Source: CAWHNT01 sp963830775
Lineage (GTDB): Bacteria > Pseudomonadota > Alphaproteobacteria > Geminicoccales > Geminicoccaceae
Length of the DNA stretch: 30,004 nucleotides
Assembly (NCBI GenBank): GCA_963830775.1
Contig: CAWHNT010000021.1
Coordinates: forward strand, 1-30,004
Direction of reading: 5' to 3'
Under the pieces are notes generated by a model. The model was not told the origin of the DNA. It did no database searches and saw only the letters and a list, made by a program, of their open reading frames with translations. The translations under genes were made by a program, and so were the position numbers. This document shows, one piece after another, positions 25,851 to 30,004 of the stretch (within the stretch, counting starts at the first letter, position 1; every line of letters starts with the position of its first letter).

Positions 25851-26690
25851 CTAGCCCTCCTCGCCGTGGGTCAGGATCTTCTGCAGGAAGGAGCGGGTGC
25901 GCTCGTGGCTCGGCCGCTTCAGGATCGTCTCCGGCGGCCCCTGCTCGACGATCGCACCCTGGTCCATGAAGATCACCCGATCGGCGACATCGCCCGCGAA
26001 GCGGATCTCGTGGGTGACGATGATCATCGTCCGCCCCTCGTCCGCCAGCTGCCGCATCACCCGCAGCACCTCGCCGACCAGCTCGATGTCGAGCGCCGAG
26101 GTCGGCTCGTCGAACAGGATGAGCTTGGGCTGCATCGCCAGCACGCGCGCGATGGCGACCCGCTGCTGCTGACCGCCCGACAGGCGCTCGGGATAGTCGT
26201 GCAGCTTATGGGAGAGGCCGACCTTGGCCAGCATCTCCGCCGCCAGCGCCTGCGCCGCCTCCTTGGGGATGCGCCGCACCTTGCGCGGGGCCAGCGCCAC
26301 GTTCTCGACCGCGGTCAGATGCGGGAACAGGTTGAAGCGCTGGAAGACGAAGCCGATCTCGGCCCGTTCCTGCGCCATCTCCCGGTCCGAGAGATCGTGC
26401 AGGCGCCCGTTGCGCATGGCCTGGCCGATGCGCTGGCCGTCGACCCAGATCTCGCCCGCGCTCGGGCGCTCGAGGAAGTTGATGCAGCGGAGCAGCGTGG
26501 TCTTGCCGGAGCCGGAAGGCCCGACAATGGCCACCACCTCGCCACGCGCCACGTCGATCGAGACGCCGCACAGCACTTCCAGCGCCCCGAATTTCTTGTG
26601 CAGATCGATGATCCGCACCAGCGGCGCCGCGGCGCTCCAGGGCAGGATGAGGCCGGGCCGGCTGGCCCGGCCTCGATCGGCATTGCTCAC
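25851..26690 (-). CDS. Polar amino-acid ABC transporter ATPase (GlnQ/HisP type)
   Basis: ATPase of a polar amino-acid importer, 279 residues and intact. Walker A GPSGSGKTTLLRCINFLE is at residues 57-74, Q-loop GFVFQRFNLFPHLTAVEN, signature LSGGQQQRVAIARVLAMQP, Walker B LILFDEPTSALD and switch His in IIVTHEIRFA follow in order. The tail GPPETILKRPSHERTRSFLQ is that of the GlnQ/HisP group. I start at GTG 26690, which overlaps the stop of the binding-protein gene in GTGA; this adds about 22 residues before the usual beginning (VRIIDLHKKFG), so a later start is also possible. Its permeases are the two genes further upstream. Confidence 0.92.
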   Translation of the reverse strand: MSNADRGRASRPGLILPWSAAAPLVRIIDLHKKFGALEVLCGVSIDVARGEVVAIVGPSGSGKTTLLRCINFLERPSAGEIWVDGQRIGQAMRNGRLHDLSDREMAQERAEIGFVFQRFNLFPHLTAVENVALAPRKVRRIPKEAAQALAAEMLAKVGLSHKLHDYPERLSGGQQQRVAIARVLAMQPKLILFDEPTSALDIELVGEVLRVMRQLADEGRTMIIVTHEIRFAGDVADRVIFMDQGAIVEQGPPETILKRPSHERTRSFLQKILTHGEEG

Positions 26691-27611
26691 CCGGTCAGGA
26701 CCGCTTGAAGCAGCTCTCGGGCGAGGATGGGCGACTTCCAGCCCTCCGGCCGGTCGACGCCGACACGGTAGTCGGGCGAGGGCGGGGAGAACCAGTCCGG
26801 GTCGCCCAGGCCATAGCGGCTCATCGAGGCCACGTTCTCGCAGGCCGCCCAGGCCTTGGTGATCTCGGCGTTGATCGCCTTCTCGAGGTCGCCCAGCTCC
26901 TTGTACATGCCCATGATCGAGTAATACTTGGTGGACATGATCGGGAACCGATCGGGCTCCGGCTTCAGCGCCACCTGATGGATGTCCCACTCGGGATGCT
27001 GCGAAATCGCGTACTGGACGAGGCCGGGATCGAGCACGGCCAGGTCGAGCCGGCCGGCCAGCACGTCGCGCATGACGCCGTCCGAGGTGTCGTAGAGCTT
27101 GACCTCGCCGATCCCCGGCACCGACTTCAGCTCGGGCACCAGCGTGAAGCCGGTGACCGTGCCGACCGAGCGGCCCTTCATCTCCTCGAAGGTCGACAAG
27201 GTCGAGCTCTTCTTCTGCAGGAGGAAGGTGCCGAAATAGTAGATCGGGTCGCTCAGCAGCATGATCTGCGAGCGCTCCTTGGTCCAGCCCATGGAGCCCA
27301 GCATCAGGTCGACCTTGCCCTGCTTGGTCGCCTGGATCAGCGCCGACCATTCCATCTGCACGGGCTTGACCTCGAGCCCGAGCTTGTCCGCGATCAGGGC
27401 CACCAGCTCGCCGTCGGTGCCGATCAGCTTGCCGTCCTTGACGCTGGTCATCGGCATGTCGCCGTTGATGCCGACCGTCAGCTTGCCGGGCTCGATCGTC
27501 TTCGGCGGCTCGGCCCTGGCCGCAAGGCCGGGCAAGCGCCAGGCCGGCCACCGCCAGCGCCAGAACAGCCGCTCGCCTGAGCCGCCTTAACAGCTTGGCA
27601 CTCATCGACAT
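26687..27611 (-). CDS. Polar amino-acid ABC transporter substrate-binding protein, one frameshift
   Basis: Periplasmic binding protein of the HisJ/GlnH family (SBP_bac_3). A signal peptide MSMSAKLLRRLRRAAVLALA begins at ATG 27611, with GGAGGGG seven bases before it. After one frame change at about 27537 (inside or just after the signal cleavage area) the mature protein reads GKLTVGINGDMPMTSVKDGK, GTDGELVALIADKLGLEVKP, DLMLGSMGWTKERSQIMLLS and VGTVTGFTLVPELKS. The usual amino-acid Arg contact region appears as GSMGWTKERSQ. It ends at 26687 in overlap with the ATPase start. The ligand class is amino acids or small derivatives, not readable further. Confidence 0.88.
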
Positions 27612-27676
27612 CACCACCCCTCCTCTTTTGGGCTCGCGGTTGCGAGCCGCTCGACGTCGCCCCGCGCAATCAGCGC

Positions 27677-28358
27677 TCATGGCCGGTGCGGGGCGGCATA
27701 GGCGAGCTCAAGACGCCGCACGAGCCGGCCGAGCGGCCAGCTCATGGCGAAGTAGAGGACCGCCGCCAGCACGTAGAGCTGCATCGGCAGGAAGCTCGAC
27801 GAGGCCAGATCCTTGGCCCGCAGCATCAGGTCGGGGGCGGCGATGATCGAGGCGATCGAGGTGTCCTTGAGCAGCCCGATCACGTAGTTGCCGGTCGGCG
27901 CCAGCGCCACGCGCACCGCCTGCGGTGCCACGACCGAGACCAGGCTCTGCCGCGGCGTCATCCCCAGGGTCAGGGCCGCCTCGCGCTGGCCGCGGTCGAC
28001 GGCATCGAGGCCGGCGCGGAAGATCTCGCCCAGGAGGGCAGCACCCTGCATGCCCGAGCCCGATGCAGGCGGCCGTGAAGGAATCGAACTGCAGGGCCGG
28101 CAGGGCGGTCGGCAGGCCGAAGTAGATCAGGAACAGGATCACCAGCGCCGGCATGCCGCGGGCGATCTCGATGTAGACGATGGCGAGCGACCGCAGCGTG
28201 CGGCTGAGCGAGCGCCGGAGCAACGCCACCAGCACCCCGCCGACGGCCGCGATCAGGAACGAGGCCGCGGTGAGCTGCAGGGTCTCGCCGCAGGCAACCA
28301 GAAGCTGGGGCAGCCACTCGGGCAGGTTGGCGATGAGCGGCTGGAGGAACTCGTCCAT
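27677..28358 (-). CDS. Polar amino-acid ABC transporter permease 2, one frameshift
   Basis: Inner-membrane subunit (HisQ/GlnP type), about 226 residues. The first part has GETLQLTAASFLIAAVGGVL and IEIARGMPALVILFLIYFGL. At about 28055 a surplus G in GGGC shifts the frame, after which GMQGAALLGEIFRAGLDAVD continues with the EAA loop REAALTLGMTPRQSLVSVVA, then GLLKDTSIASIIAAPDLM, ending at 27677. The residues on both sides match the family closely, so I consider it one gene. The start follows the stop of permease 1 by four bases. Confidence 0.88.
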
Positions 28359-28362
28359 GAGC

Positions 28363-29010
28363 CTACCGTCCCCGGCCCAGGCGCTGCTCGAGGCGGGCCG
28401 AGAGATGGGCCAGCGGGATGGTGCAGGCGAGATAGATCACGGCCACCAGCAGGTAGACGTGCATGCTGAGATAGGTCTCCATGACCAGGTTGCGGGCCCG
28501 GAACATGATCTCCGGTGCCGCCACCGCGGAGACGAGCGAGGTGTCCTTCAGGAGCTGGATGGCCTGGTTGCAGAAGGGCGGGATCATGATCCGCACCGCC
28601 TGCGGCAGGACCACGTCGGTCAGCACCACGCGGGGCGTCATGCCGAGCGAGAGGGCTGCCTCGCGCTGGCCACGGTCCACGGCGTCGATCCCGGCCCGGT
28701 AGACATGGGCCAGGTAGGCGGACCCGTTCGCTCCCAGCCCGACGATGGCGGCCGTCATCGGCGACATGCTGAGGCCGATCTCGGACAGACCGAAATAGAG
28801 GATGAAGAGCTGGGTCAGCGCCGGCGTGCCGCGCACGAGCTCGATATAGGCCCAGGCAGGTGCGCGCAGCAGCCGGACGGTCGAGCGGGTAAGCAGCGCC
28901 AGGAGCAGGCCGGCAACCAGGGCCACCGCGAAGGCGCCGATCGCCACCTCGACCGCCACCAGCAGGCCCTCCAGGAGGACCGGGAGGAAGCGCGGCAGCA
29001 TCTCGGCCAT
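28363..29010 (-). CDS. Polar amino-acid ABC transporter permease 1
   Basis: Inner-membrane subunit (HisM/GlnP type), 215 residues, intact. Starts MAEMLPRFLPVLLEGLLVAV, then IELVRGTPALTQLFILYFGL, the EAA docking loop REAALSLGMTPRVVLTDVVL with LPQAVRIMIPP, and QLLKDTSLVSAVAAPEIMF. Five hydrophobic segments are seen, normal for the family. It is the first gene of the minus-strand operon that runs to dadA. No clear ribosome site is visible before 29010; ATG 29001 is an alternative start. It is divergent from the FadR-type regulator. Confidence 0.92.
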   Translation of the reverse strand: MAEMLPRFLPVLLEGLLVAVEVAIGAFAVALVAGLLLALLTRSTVRLLRAPAWAYIELVRGTPALTQLFILYFGLSEIGLSMSPMTAAIVGLGANGSAYLAHVYRAGIDAVDRGQREAALSLGMTPRVVLTDVVLPQAVRIMIPPFCNQAIQLLKDTSLVSAVAAPEIMFRARNLVMETYLSMHVYLLVAVIYLACTIPLAHLSARLEQRLGRGR

Positions 29011-29066
29011 GGTCGCCCAGAACGCCAGCGTCGGTTGTCCCCCCTACTCCGGCCTCTTCTCTTCAC

Positions 29067-29084
29067 CTCCGGTTGAGACCGGAG
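29067..29084. promoter_or_regulatory. Perfect palindrome between divergent genes, candidate regulator operator
   Basis: CTCCGGT-TGAG-ACCGGAG has 7-base arms that match exactly and a 4-base centre, 18 bases in total. It is 56 bases ahead of the permease 1 start and 46 bases ahead of the regulator start, just upstream of the regulator's -35 box. FadR-type regulators commonly bind short palindromes in such positions. Binding is inferred. Confidence 0.55.
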
Positions 29085-29096
29085 CGTGGGCCGAGT

Positions 29097-29124
29097 TTGA
29101 CAGCCTGCACGGCTATCATAGGAT
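29097..29124 (+). promoter_or_regulatory. Predicted sigma-70-type promoter of the FadR-like gene
   Basis: TTGACA at 29097-29102 is a perfect -35 box, followed after 16 bases by TAGGAT at 29119-29124 as -10 box. Transcription would begin about at 29131, the first ATG, so the message may be leaderless or translation may begin at a later in-frame ATG (29158 or 29170). Confidence 0.55.
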
Positions 29125-29130
29125 GATTGG

Positions 29131-29946
29131 ATGAACAAGCGGGTCGGGACGCGGGCAATGACGGAGGTGATGGAGAGGCCGGCGGACCGGCCGGATGCCG
29201 GCGTGCCGCCGCAGCCTCGCCGCAACCTCTATGCCCAGGTCGTGCATGAGCTCGGCCAGCGGATCGCCGCCGGAGAGTTCCCGGAAAGGTCGGCGCTGCC
29301 GGTCGAGGCTGAGCTTGCTGCCCGGCTCGGGGTAAGCCGCAACCTGCTGCGCGAGGCCGTGAAGGCGCTGGCCAGCAAGGGCCTGGTAGAGGTGCGTACA
29401 CGCAGCGGGACGCGGATCCGTCCCCACTCCGACTGGCACCTGCTTGATCCGGACGTGCTGGGCTGGCTCGATGCGGTGGGTCAGCGCCTGCCGCACGCGT
29501 TCGATCTGGTCGAGTTCCGCCTGATCGTGGAGCCGGTGGCGAGTCGGCTGGCCGCCATGCGCGCGACCCCTGAGGAAAAGGCCGCAATTGCGGACGCCTG
29601 CAGCGCCCTGGAGGCCTGCATTGGTCACCCGCACCTCGTCGCCGACCGCGACATCTCGTTCCACCGCAGCATCCTGGCGGCATCACACAACAGCGTGCTC
29701 AACCACCTGGGCTCGCTGATCGCTTCCCTGATGCAGCTCCAGGTTACCACCACCACTGATCACCCGGGCGCTTTCGAGTGCGGCCTGCCTCTGCACCGCG
29801 AACTTACCGAAGCTATCAATCGCGGCGACGCTCAAGCCGCCGAGCACACCTCGAGAAGGCTGGTCGAGATGCCGTACCGGGACCTTGCGGCGCGGCTGCA
29901 GCTCACCGCCGACAGTGTTCTCGCCACCACCAGGCATGGTGGATAA
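29131..29946 (+). CDS. FadR-subfamily GntR transcriptional regulator
   Basis: A 271-residue metabolite-responsive DNA-binding protein. The winged HTH is at about residues 32-98: RNLYAQVVHELGQRIAAGEF, then LPVEAELAARLGVSRNLLRE and VEVRTRSGTRIRP. The C-terminal FCD all-helical domain has ligand or metal residues in DRDISFHRSIL, a following NSVLNHLG helix, and PLHRELTEAINRGDAQAAE. The frame is intact. Start choice is uncertain: ATG 29131 has no ribosome site but a strong promoter ends directly before it. It is divergent from the amino-acid transport and DadA operon and probably represses it unless the substrate is present (inference). Confidence 0.9.
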   Translation: MNKRVGTRAMTEVMERPADRPDAGVPPQPRRNLYAQVVHELGQRIAAGEFPERSALPVEAELAARLGVSRNLLREAVKALASKGLVEVRTRSGTRIRPHSDWHLLDPDVLGWLDAVGQRLPHAFDLVEFRLIVEPVASRLAAMRATPEEKAAIADACSALEACIGHPHLVADRDISFHRSILAASHNSVLNHLGSLIASLMQLQVTTTTDHPGAFECGLPLHRELTEAINRGDAQAAEHTSRRLVEMPYRDLAARLQLTADSVLATTRHGG

Positions 29947-30004
29947 ATTCTGACCGGATCTGGGCGGATGCCGGCGGTGGTCCTTGCGTTGACGCTGGGC
30001 GCGG

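Overview
The window is high-GC DNA with dense, overlapping operons. Gene content (NitT/TauT and polar amino-acid ABC transporters, TRAP permease, FadR-type regulator, a 47-residue Lys-rich MAKGQKR-type protein) fits a soil- or water-type alphaproteobacterium, most likely near Rhodospirillales/Azospirillales. That placement is inferred from gene families and composition, not from a marker gene.

Layout. (1) 21-1372: an IS3-family insertion sequence with both transposase genes and recognisable ends. (2) 1708-8176: one end of an integrated element. A 48-nt 3' fragment of tRNA-Gly(GCC) is followed by a badly frameshifted tyrosine integrase, a frameshifted hypothetical gene, an excisionase-like HTH protein with a palindrome upstream, an unnamed conserved protein, a ParB-like protein, a family-A DNA polymerase with a 3'-5' exonuclease domain, and a remnant of a small recombinase-associated gene. 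(3) 8230-17245: a metabolic cluster. An aldo/keto reductase is divergent from a long + strand operon: class V aminotransferase, NMT1-type ABC transporter (binding protein, permease, ATPase), two SDR dehydrogenases, a creatininase-family amidohydrolase, and a TRAP transporter (truncated DctQ, DctM, no DctP). (4) 17415-20698: a VOC-fold protein, a short tandem duplication, a 14-TM MFS exporter, then the 3' end of a serine recombinase and a second copy of the recombinase-associated gene seen at 7828-8176. (5) 20791-22980: a 47-aa basic protein, a cystathionine gamma-synthase/methionine gamma-lyase family enzyme, and a decayed SRAP (YedK-like) gene split by a 113-bp element with 21-bp perfect inverted ends. 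(6) 23047-29946: a tight minus-strand operon (two permeases, binding protein and ATPase of a polar amino-acid ABC transporter, an enolase-superfamily racemase/dehydratase, RidA, D-amino-acid dehydrogenase) controlled, I infer, by a divergent FadR-type regulator with a palindrome and a good promoter between them.

How it works together. Region 6 reads as uptake and oxidative breakdown of an amino acid or derivative: import, stereochemical or dehydrating chemistry by the enolase-superfamily enzyme, DadA oxidation to an imino acid, and RidA hydrolysis of that reactive imine. Region 3 looks like uptake and breakdown of an unknown small nitrogenous compound. Region 2 is accessory DNA whose polymerase/ParB-like pair is the most unusual content here.

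Caution. Many genes that are otherwise well conserved are broken by one-base frame changes, often at short G or C runs and often compensated a few codons later. There is almost no missense decay. This looks more like residual indel error in a long-read or metagenome assembly than real pseudogenisation, except for the integrase, recombinase and SRAP remnants. Frameshifted genes are therefore listed as single CDS features spanning the reconstructed gene.
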